DNA from: Alphaproteobacteria bacterium
Lineage (GTDB): Bacteria > Pseudomonadota > Alphaproteobacteria > Rhizobiales > Aestuariivirgaceae
DNA length: 45,271 bases
NCBI GenBank assembly: GCA_028868255.1
Contig: JAGWUY010000003.1
Span: 1 to 45,271 of the forward strand
Direction: 5' to 3'
In this document: positions 1-7,303 of the stretch, one piece after another
Layout: the number at the start of each line of letters is the position of its first letter
Position numbering within the stretch: position 1 is the first letter of the stretch
Program-made: the position numbers and the translations under genes
Notes under the pieces: generated by a model
The model's input: the letters and a program-made list of their open reading frames with translations, nothing else
What the model was told of the DNA's origin: nothing
The model's database searches: none

Positions 1-37
1 TGAAAAATAGGCTTGCCACAGGCTCCTTACTTAATAC

Positions 38-571
38 ATGATAATGATCATGGTAGAACAGTTGCGCAGCCTGCCGCACGCCGTTCGCATTTTGAGAAAG
101 AATCAATACCTCTTTCATCAAGGCGATGTTGTGACATCGATGTTCCTGATCGAAGCTGGTGAAGCGCGCTTGATCAGGAGGCATCTGGATGGCCGTACTG
201 TCATACTGCAAAGGGCACTGGTTGGCTCGGTGCTGGCCGAGGCATCACTGTTTTCCGAGTCCTATCATTGCGACGCTGTTGCAAATACGAGGCTCACAGT
301 TCGGGTGATACGCAGAGATCAAATGAAAGCAATGTTTGAAAATGACAAAGCATTTGCCTCCGTTTGGGCCAGCCATCTTTCAGACGAAGTCCGCCAGGCG
401 CGGCTGCGCGCCGAGATACTCTCACTCAAGACAGTATCAGAACGACTTGATGCATGGATCGCAGACAAGGGCACCATGCCAGCCAAGGGATATTGGAAAA
501 CCGTTGCGCAAGATATCGGAACCAGTGCCGAGGCGCTCTACCGCGAAATCGCAGCGCGGCGTGCGCGTTAG
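38..571 (+). CDS. Crp/Fnr-family transcriptional regulator (short form)
   Basis: Small cytoplasmic DNA-binding protein of 177 aa. Residues ~10-110 read as a cyclic-nucleotide-binding-like beta-roll (LFHQGDVVTSMFLIEAGEAR, then a GSVLAEASLF segment). Residues ~130-177 form a compact helix-turn-helix (WKTVAQDIGTSAEALYREIA). Crp and Fnr are usually 210-250 aa, so this is a short version, but both domains are present. No Fnr-type cysteine cluster is visible, so an iron-sulfur sensor is unlikely and the ligand is unknown. Three in-frame ATGs (38, 44, 50) compete for the start; 50 (MVEQLRSL) is equally possible. The stop codon lies only about 25 bases before the left end of the RAYT unit, so mobile DNA landed directly behind the gene. 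Confidence 0.75.
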   Translation: MIMIMVEQLRSLPHAVRILRKNQYLFHQGDVVTSMFLIEAGEARLIRRHLDGRTVILQRALVGSVLAEASLFSESYHCDAVANTRLTVRVIRRDQMKAMFENDKAFASVWASHLSDEVRQARLRAEILSLKTVSERLDAWIADKGTMPAKGYWKTVAQDIGTSAEALYREIAARRAR

Positions 572-666
572 AATTACGGTGGAATTACGAGTTACGGTGA
601 CACCCCTGGACTGCACCCCATAACTGAGACACGCTAATTCGGTTACAGTGGTTGTCATGGTGCGTT

Positions 667-1518
667 TTACTTGGGTTTGTTTTGAACGAAGGCAGTTTCG
701 AATTCAAGCGGCGAACGGTAGCCAAGGGCAGAATGCAGCCGTTCACTGTTATAAATGTTGGCGATGAAGTCATCGATGCGTGTGCGGGCATCGGTGATGC
801 TCGTGAAGGACCGTGCGTTCAACTCTTCATATTTGAGTGTCTTCATGAAGCTTTCGGCCTTGGCGTTATCGAACGGATTGCCAGGCCTCGACATCGAGAC
901 AGCGATGTCATGGTCAGCAAGGCGCTGCCTGTAGTCGTTGGACGCATATTGGATGCCGCGGTCGGAGTGATGGATGAGACTTCCCTTTGGCGGCCTGCGG
1001 GTGTCGAGAGCCTGATCGAGCGCCCTCATGGCCAATGATGTGCCAAGCCCTTCCGACAAAGCCCATCCGACAGCGCGTCTCGAGAAGGCGTCGAGGATGA
1101 CAGCGAGATAGGCGAAGGCACGCGCCAGATGCACATAGGTGATATCAGCCACCCAGATCTGATCCGGCCCTGAAGGCACGAGGCCGCGCACCAGATTGGG
1201 CACGATGATGATGTCCTCTGGCTTGCCTTTGGGAGGTACAATGAAGGGCTTTCGTCGTTGAGCGAGTAAGTTGTCTTCACGCATAAGTCTCAGAACACGC
1301 TTGGCATTTACGATATGGCCCTGCCGTCTCAGAGTTGCTGTCACGCGCCTGTAGCCATAGTATTTATGCTTCAGGCAGATGTGTTGAATGGCATCTGCAA
1401 GGGCATGATCGGCTGCATCCGGATCGCTCTCCTCGCGATGACGATAGAAGCTCGCGCGTGAGATGCCTGCCAGCCGGCACAGCCGCTGCACATCGGCTTC
1501 AGGGTGCGCGGTGCTCAT
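667..1518 (-). CDS. IS3-family transposase OrfB (DDE integrase)
   Basis: Catalytic half of the transposase, 283 aa. The N-terminal ~90 residues carry the IS3 OrfB helical region (LAGISRASFYRHREE, KYYGYRRVTATLRRQG). Residues ~110-270 are the rve-type integrase core. The three acidic positions are visible: Asp in WVADITYV, Asp in IHHSDRGIQY and Glu in AKAESFMKTLKYEE. The C-terminal YNSERLHSALGYRSP is typical. The ATG overlaps the OrfA stop as ATGA (1515-1518), pointing to coupled translation. I see no A6-type slippery run at the junction for the -1 frameshift many IS3 elements use. The gene looks intact. Confidence 0.93.
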   Translation of the reverse strand: MSTAHPEADVQRLCRLAGISRASFYRHREESDPDAADHALADAIQHICLKHKYYGYRRVTATLRRQGHIVNAKRVLRLMREDNLLAQRRKPFIVPPKGKPEDIIIVPNLVRGLVPSGPDQIWVADITYVHLARAFAYLAVILDAFSRRAVGWALSEGLGTSLAMRALDQALDTRRPPKGSLIHHSDRGIQYASNDYRQRLADHDIAVSMSRPGNPFDNAKAESFMKTLKYEELNARSFTSITDARTRIDDFIANIYNSERLHSALGYRSPLEFETAFVQNKPK

Positions 1519-1925
1519 GGCTTTGATCGCTTCGAAGATGGCTTGACGGCTTTGCCTTGCGGAGCCTTCTTCTCGAGCGTGCGCAAGGCTTGTTGAAAAA
1601 AATCGAGTTCCATCTGCTGTCGCCCGATCATCAACTCCAGTTCGACGATGCGCGCTCGTGCCACAGCAAGTGCACCACTGCCAGTTCCCGTCATCGCAAC
1701 AGCCCTGAGCTTCAACCGTCCGGGCTTCCGCCCGCGCTTGCGGTTTAGGCCCTCAATGCCCATGGCGTTCCAGGCCCTGATCCAGTCATGCAGCGCCTTG
1801 CGCGTGACACCGATGTCCCGCGCCACAGGCAATACACCTTCGCCGCGTTCGACCCGTTTGATGGCTTTGATCTTGAAGGACACAGGATAAATCCCACCCT
1901 TCGATTTGCTCGCTCTCTTCAGCAC
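1515..1925 (-). CDS. IS3-family transposase OrfA (HTH and coiled coil)
   Basis: DNA-binding half of the transposase, 136 aa. Residues ~10-60 contain a helix-turn-helix (KAIKRVERGEGVLPVARDIG followed by VTRKALHDWIRAW) that would recognise the element's ends. A basic linker follows, then a heptad-like stretch (VARARIVELELMIGRQQMEL, continuing to DFFQQALRTLE) suited to multimerisation with OrfB. The gene starts just inside the right terminal repeat and is read toward the left end, the usual IS3 layout. It ends in the ATGA that also starts OrfB. Confidence 0.9.
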   Translation of the reverse strand: MLKRASKSKGGIYPVSFKIKAIKRVERGEGVLPVARDIGVTRKALHDWIRAWNAMGIEGLNRKRGRKPGRLKLRAVAMTGTGSGALAVARARIVELELMIGRQQMELDFFQQALRTLEKKAPQGKAVKPSSKRSKP

Positions 1926-2033
1926 AGTCTTCCTCTCCTCAGGTTGACTGTAACCGAATTAGCGTGTCTCAGTTATGGGGTGCAGTCCACCCCACTTAAT
2001 CGACATCGCCACATTTGGTTGCTAAGCTGTTAC

Positions 2034-2705
2034 TTATCTAGGCTTGCTCGTGTTGTTGACCCCACTATGCCTCATCATGTGGCCCAACGTGGCAATGGCG
2101 GCGCACGCGTGTTTTTCTCAGACGATGATTGTGCCTATTATCTTAAGCTTCTCAAAGCCGCTTGCATGAATGAATAATTGCACTGTTTAGGTTATGTTTT
2201 GATGCCCAGTCATGTCCATCTTCTCCTCGTGCCGCGCAATGAAACCAGCCTCAGCAAAGCCATGTCTGCCGTGCACCGCGCCTATGCTGGCCATTTGAAC
2301 GCACACAGAAAAAAGACAGGGCATTTTTGTCAAGGCCGCTTTGGCTGCGTAGCCATGGATGTGGAACACGCATTGGATGCGCTAAACTATGTAGTTCTGA
2401 ACCCTGTGCGCGCCAAGCTTTGCGCAAAAACCGAGCAATGGAAATGGTTCTCAGCCAAGGCCTATCTCAAAGGCTATAATGATGGACTGACAAAGACGAC
2501 AGAAATGCGAGAAATCTGTCCTGATTTGAAGTCCCTGCTGGTGCCAAGCGCCGAACAAGAGATGGCAGAAAAGCTGATTCGCCGCGCCGAAACCAGTGGC
2601 CGCCCCTTGGGGAGTGCGGCGTTCCTCAGCAGACTCGAACGCCGGCTCGGCCGCCCCCTCATCCCCGCTAAACGTGGGCCAAAGCCTACAATGAAGGTGA
2701 ATTAA
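2034..2705 (+). pseudogene. RAYT / Y1_Tnp (HUH) transposase with an internal stop
   Basis: Read through, the frame matches the REP-associated tyrosine transposase family: LSRLARVVDP, HHVAQRGNG, FFSDDDCAYYL, then YVLMPSHVHLLLVP with the HUH metal-binding pair. The likely catalytic Tyr is in ALNYVVLNPVRAK. A TAA at 2175-2177 breaks the frame between ACMNE and LHCLGYVLMP, where relatives run on without a stop. The expected start before SRLARVVDP is TTA rather than ATG at 2034, so the start may also be lost; ATG 2067 is a later option. The part after the stop keeps both HUH and Tyr and could restart at TTG 2178, so residual activity cannot be excluded. It lies inside the 18-bp inverted repeats of its own unit. 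Confidence 0.75.
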
Positions 2706-2718
2706 GTGGGGTGTCACC

Positions 2719-2975
2719 ATAATCTACCTTATATTGCCGTGTGTGATCCGACGGAATAAGGTGTGCAGATTATTGTCGTCTTCCATGCGGCACAAGACTT
2801 TCCAAGGAGCAGCTCCTGAAAGCATTGACTTGTAGTCCTAGGGAGTGTCACCGCCATTCACAGCAATTCCTATTACCCAAGTCGGTTCAATGAGGTCGGG
2901 ACTACCCGACCTCGCGTTATCTTTAACCCACTATGGCACCATCGAGGCTGAGCGGACTAGACAACCTCATCGACC
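2719..2975. other. Intergenic stretch after the RAYT unit
   Basis: I see no coding frame with family features here. The only recognisable item is a near copy of the RAYT tip (GGAGTGTCACC, 2842-2852), possibly the edge of an older, decayed unit. Confidence 0.4.
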
Positions 2976-3236
2976 TCAGCGACCATGGTTCTTTTCATCC
3001 AAACGGCGAATTTCACGCTGATCCAACGTCTTTTCCATTGCTGGCGACGCCTCATAGTTTGAATCAATCACGTTGGCCGTTGGGACAATCTTGAGGCGAC
3101 GCAGAGCTGGAACTGAATTTTTGATATGACTGTTTTTTTCAAACAGCGCGTTGCTGTTGTGCGAATAGCCATTGCCAGCAAATGCTGCACCTGAAAAAGC
3201 GCTGAGGACTGCGAGGGCAAGAATGATTTTTTTCAT
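2976..3236 (-). CDS. Small secreted protein of unknown function
   Basis: An 86-aa protein with a clear Sec signal peptide: MKKIILALAVLSAFSGAAFA with an AFA cleavage motif near residue 20. The mature part is ~65 aa, polar and basic (NGYSHNSNALFEKNSHIKNS, then ALRRLKIVPTANV), with no cysteines. It ends in a charged stretch (LDQREIRRLDEKNHGR). A good ribosome-binding site (AGGAG, about 7 bases before ATG) supports expression. I do not recognise the family; small periplasmic proteins of this shape are common and mostly uncharacterised in Hyphomicrobiales. It lies alone between the mobile zone and a palindrome-rich spacer. Confidence 0.65.
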   Translation of the reverse strand: MKKIILALAVLSAFSGAAFAGNGYSHNSNALFEKNSHIKNSVPALRRLKIVPTANVIDSNYEASPAMEKTLDQREIRRLDEKNHGR

Positions 3237-3423
3237 GATAGTCTCCTAAATTCTAATACGGCCTGTCGAAGAATTCATTTTCTTCGATAACAAACGTTGT
3301 ACTCATCACGCATGGCTTTGATGTGTCGCTCCACTTACAACGCGTCAAAGTTTAGGACATGTTGGGATTGTGATGGATTACGATGACAGCCCACTCTATT
3401 GACATCGCGAAAGAATTCCATCC

Positions 3424-3556
3424 GTCGCTTCGCGACAGCTTCGCTAGAGGAGAAGCGCAAAATGGTCTGACTAAGCGCTGGTAATCCCCCTTTTCCACTG
3501 GAGAAGGTGCCCGACCAAGTTACGCCGAAGCGAAGCCTCAGCTTCGCCTAGGCGAG
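3424..3556. repeat. Palindrome-rich intergenic (REP-like) mosaic
   Basis: In the ~335-bp spacer between the secreted protein and the HutD-like gene there are several hairpins: GTCGC-TTC-GCGAC (3424-3436), GCGAAGC-CTCA-GCTTCGC (3530-3547) and TCGCC-TA-GGCGA (3545-3556). Between them is a purine/pyrimidine-rich AATCCCCCTTTTCCACTGG segment. It resembles the intergenic palindromic elements common in rhizobial genomes. No gene is visible in the spacer. Copy number elsewhere cannot be judged from this window. Confidence 0.45.
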
Positions 3557-3572
3557 AGGGCGGATGAGGTTC

Positions 3573-4145
3573 CTAACCCCTCTGCAACAGCCCCACAAAA
3601 ACCTTCGCCCCATTTCCCGCCAACGAAACCACCTGCTCATGCGCGGCTATCGCTGCGTCACCCTTCTGCAGCCTCACTGCCCCATCTGGCCCGCTCAACA
3701 CCACCTTGCCTTCCAGCGCCATGAACACGGCCTCAACTCCTGAGAGATCAAGGCTCTCCATGCCATTCACTTTCAACACGCTGGCTTGCGATTGATATTT
3801 GCCGCGCGCGGTGAACAGGTTGAGATCATAACATGGGCCATTCAACAGCTTGCAATTGAGCGGCACATCGCAGGCGAAACTGTGGGGTATATGGCTTTCA
3901 TGCACCTGCAAAACATGGCCGCCTTCAAACACCAAATCAAGCCCATTTCCCTCCAGCTGCATGAACACCCGCTCCATGCCGGGATAAATCGAGAATGGCA
4001 CATCGGCATCGATACGCGCCTTGGCAAAGCGCCAGTGAAAATCCGCCGCCCCTTCCGGCCTGTAGGACGCGATTTCCCACGACACGCCCATGCCATTGCG
4101 CCAGCGCCCTTCCACAAACTTATCCTGGGCGATCAATCGCAACAT
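3573..4145 (-). CDS. HutD/Ves-family cupin protein
   Basis: Cytoplasmic protein of ~190 aa with the HutD (DUF886) pattern. Near the N-terminus is GRWRNGMGVSWEIA, the family's WKNGGG-x-T-x-EI motif in divergent form. DFHWRFAKARIDADVPFS and YPGMERVFMQLEGNGL follow, and a second cupin half ends in HEQVVSLAGNGAKVFVGL. HutD is linked to histidine utilisation, but no other hut gene is present here. I start at ATG 4145 (MLRLIAQD) after an AGAGG motif. A longer reading to 4217 would run into the start of the divergent aminotransferase gene. The family's biochemical role is not settled. Confidence 0.75.
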   Translation of the reverse strand: MLRLIAQDKFVEGRWRNGMGVSWEIASYRPEGAADFHWRFAKARIDADVPFSIYPGMERVFMQLEGNGLDLVFEGGHVLQVHESHIPHSFACDVPLNCKLLNGPCYDLNLFTARGKYQSQASVLKVNGMESLDLSGVEAVFMALEGKVVLSGPDGAVRLQKGDAAIAAHEQVVSLAGNGAKVFVGLLQRG

Positions 4146-4190
4146 CTCTGGCCTCTTTTCATTTCCCGCCGTTCCCGCCAATATGGCCAC

Positions 4191-5141
4191 ATGAACAGCA
4201 CCCCACAATCCATCCACGATATTGCAATCGACCCCCGCAATGCCAGCATTTTGATTTCAGTCAATGGTGAATTATTCCCGCGCGACAAAGCCGTGGTTTC
4301 GGTTTTTGATTCCGGATTTATTTTGGGCGATGGCGTGTGGGAAGGCTTGCGCCTCGTCAATGGTGGCGTGCCCTTTTTGCGTCCTCACATCGAGCGCCTA
4401 TATGAAGGGGCCAAGGCGATCTATATGGATATTGGCCTCTCGCCTGATGCAGTGGTGAAGCGCCTGTTTGACGTGATCGACGCCAACAAAATGGTGGATG
4501 GCGTTCACATTCGTTTGATGGTCACACGCGGCGTGAAGGCAACCCCTTATCAAGACCCGCGTGTGACCGTATCTCCCGCCACCATCGTGATCATTCCTGA
4601 ACACAAAAACCCGAACCCGGAAAAATTCCAAAAGGGCTTGAGCCTGCACACCGTGAATGTGCGCCGCGGCTATCCCGATGTGCAAGACCAGAAGCTTAAT
4701 TCACATTCTAAGCTAAATTGCATAACCGCTTGTATTCAAGCCACAAATGCGGGGGCTGATGAAGCCCTGATGCTCGATCCACATGGTTTTGTGGCCACCT
4801 GCAATTCCACCCATTTCTTCGTCGTGCGGCGTGGTGAAGTGTGGACATCCACCGGCCAATATTGCATCCCCGGCATCACCCGCGGCAACATGATCCGCCT
4901 GTGCCGTGATTTGGGCATTCCGATTTTTGAAAAATCTTTTTCGCTCTATGATGTCTATGGCGCGGACGAAGCCTTTGTCACCGGCACCTTTGCCGGGGCC
5001 ACACCCGTGCGGGTGATTGATGGACGACCTGTGCGCAATCCTCTGTGTACGGATGAATGGTCAGGGCCCGGCCCCATCACACGCAAATTGTCAGAAGCCT
5101 ATAAGGCCCTGTCCAAAGCCGAAGCGACGCGCAGCCTCTGA
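4191..5141 (+). CDS. Class IV aminotransferase (D-amino-acid/branched-chain type)
   Basis: PLP-dependent fold-type IV aminotransferase of 316 aa, cytoplasmic. Typical landmarks are SVFDSGFILGDGVWEGLRL (~residues 37-55), HIRLMVTRG, RRGYPDVQDQKLNSHSKLN with candidate Schiff-base lysines K168 and K174, GADEALMLDPHGFVATCNST, and GITRGNMIRLCRDLGIP. It could act on a branched-chain or D-amino acid, or as a 4-amino-4-deoxychorismate-lyase-like enzyme; residues alone do not decide. I choose ATG 4191 because the upstream open frame overlaps the divergent HutD-like gene and shows no family similarity. Its TGA overlaps the next ATG by one base (TGATG), so it is translationally coupled to the exporter. 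Confidence 0.88.
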   Translation: MNSTPQSIHDIAIDPRNASILISVNGELFPRDKAVVSVFDSGFILGDGVWEGLRLVNGGVPFLRPHIERLYEGAKAIYMDIGLSPDAVVKRLFDVIDANKMVDGVHIRLMVTRGVKATPYQDPRVTVSPATIVIIPEHKNPNPEKFQKGLSLHTVNVRRGYPDVQDQKLNSHSKLNCITACIQATNAGADEALMLDPHGFVATCNSTHFFVVRRGEVWTSTGQYCIPGITRGNMIRLCRDLGIPIFEKSFSLYDVYGADEAFVTGTFAGATPVRVIDGRPVRNPLCTDEWSGPGPITRKLSEAYKALSKAEATRSL

Positions 5142-5743
5142 TGCTGTCTTTCATTTTCGCCTCTATCCTGATTGAGTTAACACCCGGGCCCAACATGACT
5201 TGGCTTGCGGTGCTGGGCGCAACACGTGGCCGCGCCGCAGCACTCTCTGCTGTTGGCGGGGTTTGCTTGGGGCTGGCCTTTGCAGGCTTGGTGGCGGGAC
5301 TTGGCCTCACCGTGTTGTTTGACAATTTCCCCTCACTGATCACAGCGCTGCGCTGGGCCGGAACACTTTATCTTTTCTATCTCGCCTATGATGCTTGGAG
5401 CGAAGCCAGCACCATTGAAAAAATCGAAACGAAATCCAACAGGGCCTATTTCACTCAAGGCCTGATCAGCAATGTGCTGAACCCTAAGGCCTACTTGTTT
5501 TATGCGGCAATCTTACCGCAATTCCTGTCCATCACCGAGCAACCGCAACAGGAAATCGCATTGCTCACCACTGTCTATGTAGCAATTGCCACCCTTATTC
5601 ATGCCGCCATTGCTCTGGCGGCGGGAAGCATTTCAAACTGGTTGCAACATTCGCCGCAAGCCGTCTTGGTACAGCGTGCAATGGCTATAGCGATAGCGCT
5701 TGCTGCCATCTGGTTCTTCATTTCAACAGGAAATCTAAAATGA
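5141..5743 (+). CDS. LysE/RhtB-family amino-acid exporter
   Basis: Inner-membrane protein of 200 aa with about six hydrophobic segments. The LysE signature is near the N-terminus (IELTPGPNMTWLAVLGATRG), and GLISNVLNPKAYLFYAAILP is in the middle. The family exports amino acids or related small molecules using the proton gradient. It sits between an aminotransferase and a sulfotransferase-like gene, joined by TGATG upstream and ATGA downstream (5740-5743). This suggests export of a product or by-product of these enzymes, which is inference. Length and motifs are normal. Confidence 0.9.
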   Translation: MLSFIFASILIELTPGPNMTWLAVLGATRGRAAALSAVGGVCLGLAFAGLVAGLGLTVLFDNFPSLITALRWAGTLYLFYLAYDAWSEASTIEKIETKSNRAYFTQGLISNVLNPKAYLFYAAILPQFLSITEQPQQEIALLTTVYVAIATLIHAAIALAAGSISNWLQHSPQAVLVQRAMAIAIALAAIWFFISTGNLK

Positions 5744-6474
5744 CCCACACCAATATTGCCCACACTAACATTGCAATGTGGTCTGGCCCGCGCAACATTT
5801 CCACTGCCATGATGTATAGTTTTGCCAACCGGGACGATTGCGTGGCCTGGGACGAACCGTTTTACGGGGCCTATCTGCGTGAAACGGGCCTTGTGCACCC
5901 CATGACCAAGGAGATCATCTCGGCCATGGAATGCGATTGGCGCAAAGTTGCAGATACCTGCCTCGCCCCAGCGTCAAAACCCGTGTTTTATCAAAAACAC
6001 ATGACCCACCATATGGTGCCGCAATTTGACCGCAGCTTCATCACCACACTCACCAATGCCTTCCTCATCCGCTCGCCCGAAAAGGTTTTGGCATCTTATG
6101 CCAAGAAACATGATGAAGTAACGCTGCATGCGATAGGCTTTGTTGAACAAGCTGAAATTTTTGATCGAGTTGCTGATCAGTTGGGACACGCACCCCCAGT
6201 TGTAGATGCTGAAACTCATCTGAAAGACCCGCAGGTGAGTTTACAAAAACTATGCCGCGCACTTGGCATTCCCTTCCATGAAGCTATGCTGCACTGGCCC
6301 CAAGGCCCGAAACCCTGTGATGGAGTGTGGGCCCCACATTGGTATAATGCCGCTTGGGAATCGACAGGCTTTGCAGCACCTTTGCCTAAGACTGTTGAGC
6401 TTGATGACACTTTGAAAAGGCTAGCGGACATTGCCCGCCCCTATTATGAGAAGTTGAAAGTCTTTACACTTTAA
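5740..6474 (+). CDS. Sulfotransferase-like P-loop protein
   Basis: Cytoplasmic protein of 244 aa. Residues ~12-28 (AMWSGPRNISTAMMYSF) match the 5'-phosphosulfate-binding loop of PAPS sulfotransferases. ~105-120 (NAFLIRSPEKVLASYAKK) matches the 3'-phosphate-binding strand-loop-helix. WDEPFYGAYLRETG lies between them and is characteristic of this subgroup. The C-terminal part has a conserved-looking WAPHWYNAAWESTGF. The substrate is unknown. From memory, plant branched-chain-aminotransferase-like proteins carry a domain of this type fused to a class IV aminotransferase, which matches the linkage here. The start overlaps the exporter's stop (ATGA); an in-frame ATG at residue 13 is a weaker alternative. 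Confidence 0.75.
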   Translation: MTHTNIAHTNIAMWSGPRNISTAMMYSFANRDDCVAWDEPFYGAYLRETGLVHPMTKEIISAMECDWRKVADTCLAPASKPVFYQKHMTHHMVPQFDRSFITTLTNAFLIRSPEKVLASYAKKHDEVTLHAIGFVEQAEIFDRVADQLGHAPPVVDAETHLKDPQVSLQKLCRALGIPFHEAMLHWPQGPKPCDGVWAPHWYNAAWESTGFAAPLPKTVELDDTLKRLADIARPYYEKLKVFTL

Positions 6475-6489
6475 CTGCGGAGAGTATCC

Positions 6490-6843
6490 ATGGTTTTGAT
6501 GTCACAAGTTCTTGCTGCTCTGCTCGCTGTCGAACATTTTGCCATCATGTATGTTGAAATGTTCTTGTGGGATAAGCCATTTGGCCTCAAGGCCTTTGGC
6601 CAGACGCCCGAACAAGCGCGTGCATCCAAAGTTCTCGCTGCCAATCAAGGCCTTTACAACGGCTTTTTAGCGGCTGGCCTTTTGCTCAGTTTGGTCTACA
6701 CCAACCGTGCAGGCCAGATTTTCTTTTCCGCTTGTGTGCTAGCTGCTGGCATTTATGGTGGCTTGACAGCCAAGCGCTCGATTTTATTTGTGCAAGCCCT
6801 GCCCGCAGCCTTGTGTCTGATAACTTTGCTGTTGGCCAAATAA
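6490..6843 (+). CDS. DUF1304-family membrane protein
   Basis: Small inner-membrane protein of 117 aa with four predicted transmembrane helices. It carries the DUF1304 pattern: EHFAIMYVEMFLWD at residues ~15-28 and ASKVLAANQGLYNGFLAAGL at ~48-67. Its function is unknown in the family. It starts 15 bases after the sulfotransferase-like gene behind a GGAGAG motif, so it is probably the last gene of the same transcript. The hairpin at 6847-6865 follows at once. Confidence 0.85.
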   Translation: MVLMSQVLAALLAVEHFAIMYVEMFLWDKPFGLKAFGQTPEQARASKVLAANQGLYNGFLAAGLLLSLVYTNRAGQIFFSACVLAAGIYGGLTAKRSILFVQALPAALCLITLLLAK

Positions 6844-6846
6844 AAA

Positions 6847-6865
6847 GGCCGGGAAATTCCCGGCC
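6847..6865 (-). terminator. Rho-independent terminator, mainly for the fliJ-like gene
   Basis: GGCCGGGAA and TTCCCGGCC pair around a single base. Read on the minus strand the stem is followed at once by TTTTT, the classic layout, ending the FliJ-like transcript. On the plus strand a T-run comes only ~14 bases later, so it may also slow the DUF1304 transcript. Confidence 0.8.
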
Positions 6866-6898
6866 ATTCTGAAATCACTTTTTTTCTTGGTTTTTGTC

Positions 6899-7294
6899 TT
6901 ATCGAGAAAGCGCGTGTGCCGCCATGCGTCCGGCCAAATCCGGCATATGGGGTTTCGCCGTTGGCGTTTCTTTTTCCACCAGCAATTCAACTTTGCGCAA
7001 ATCGGCCTCTGCCTCTTTTAGGCGTTCGATCATCGCTTCGTGTTGATCGCGCAATTCGCCAACGGTTTTCAAAATATTGTCGCGGCGGCCACGCACCGAT
7101 TTGGCGGCCATCGAATAATTGACATTATTAGGGTCTGTCACGCCGGTGCGTTGCTCTTCAAATTTCACATGATTGTCGAGATCGTCATGCTTGCGCATCA
7201 AATCCTGAATCATCAAATCCGTATCAGCCACTTGCCTGCGGCAATCTTCAACCCGAAAGCGGTTTAACCGCAAAAGGCTATCACGAGAACGCAT
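6899..7294 (-). CDS. fliJ: FliJ-like flagellar export protein
   Basis: Coiled-coil cytoplasmic protein of ~131 aa. It opens MRSRDSLLRLNRFRVEDCRRQ, close to alphaproteobacterial FliJ, and continues in long helices rich in Arg, Glu and Asp. FliJ is the chaperone-escort of the flagellar type III export ATPase FliI. No fliI or other flagellar gene is in this window. The position divergent from ctrA fits my memory of rhizobial genomes, where fliJ lies beside ctrA. I start at ATG 7294 behind an AGGGTGGG motif; a GTG at 7303 is possible. Because coiled-coil proteins match each other easily, the call rests on the N-terminus plus context. Confidence 0.68.
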   Translation of the reverse strand: MRSRDSLLRLNRFRVEDCRRQVADTDLMIQDLMRKHDDLDNHVKFEEQRTGVTDPNNVNYSMAAKSVRGRRDNILKTVGELRDQHEAMIERLKEAEADLRKVELLVEKETPTAKPHMPDLAGRMAAHALSR

Positions 7295-7303
7295 GTTACC
7301 CAC

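Larger units (their letters stand above)
607..1989 (-). mobile_element. IS3-family insertion sequence, apparently intact
   Basis: The 1383-bp element begins TGGACTGCACC and ends with its inverse. The terminal inverted repeats (607-649 and 1947-1989) are 43 bp and perfect, ending in the TG...CA typical of IS3 elements. It is flanked by CCCC on both sides (603-606 and 1990-1993), a likely 4-bp target duplication. Two overlapping frames on the minus strand encode OrfA and OrfB, both open. Perfect ends, perfect duplication and open frames suggest a recent insertion. I do not assign an IS3 subgroup or an ISfinder name. Confidence 0.92.
596..2718 (+). mobile_element. RAYT (Y1-transposase) unit, interrupted by an IS3-family insertion
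   Basis: After removing the IS (607-1989) and one copy of its CCCC duplication, the left edge reads GGTGACACCCCACTTAAT (596-606 joined to 1994-2000). The right edge at 2701-2718 is its exact reverse complement. The restored unit is about 736 bp and encloses one Y1/HUH transposase reading frame. Short sequences bounded by inverted repeats around a single Y1 transposase fit REP-associated tyrosine transposase (RAYT) units. An 11-base sequence with one mismatch to the right tip recurs at 2842-2852, and TTACGGTG is duplicated at 574-581 and 592-599. These may be remains of further REP-like copies. The reconstruction comes from the sequence; mobility is inferred from the family. Confidence 0.7.

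Noticed and set aside
3786-4190. Longer N-terminus for the class IV aminotransferase
   Set aside because: The extra 135 codons overlap the divergent HutD-like gene and have no similarity to the family; ATG 4191 gives the normal length.
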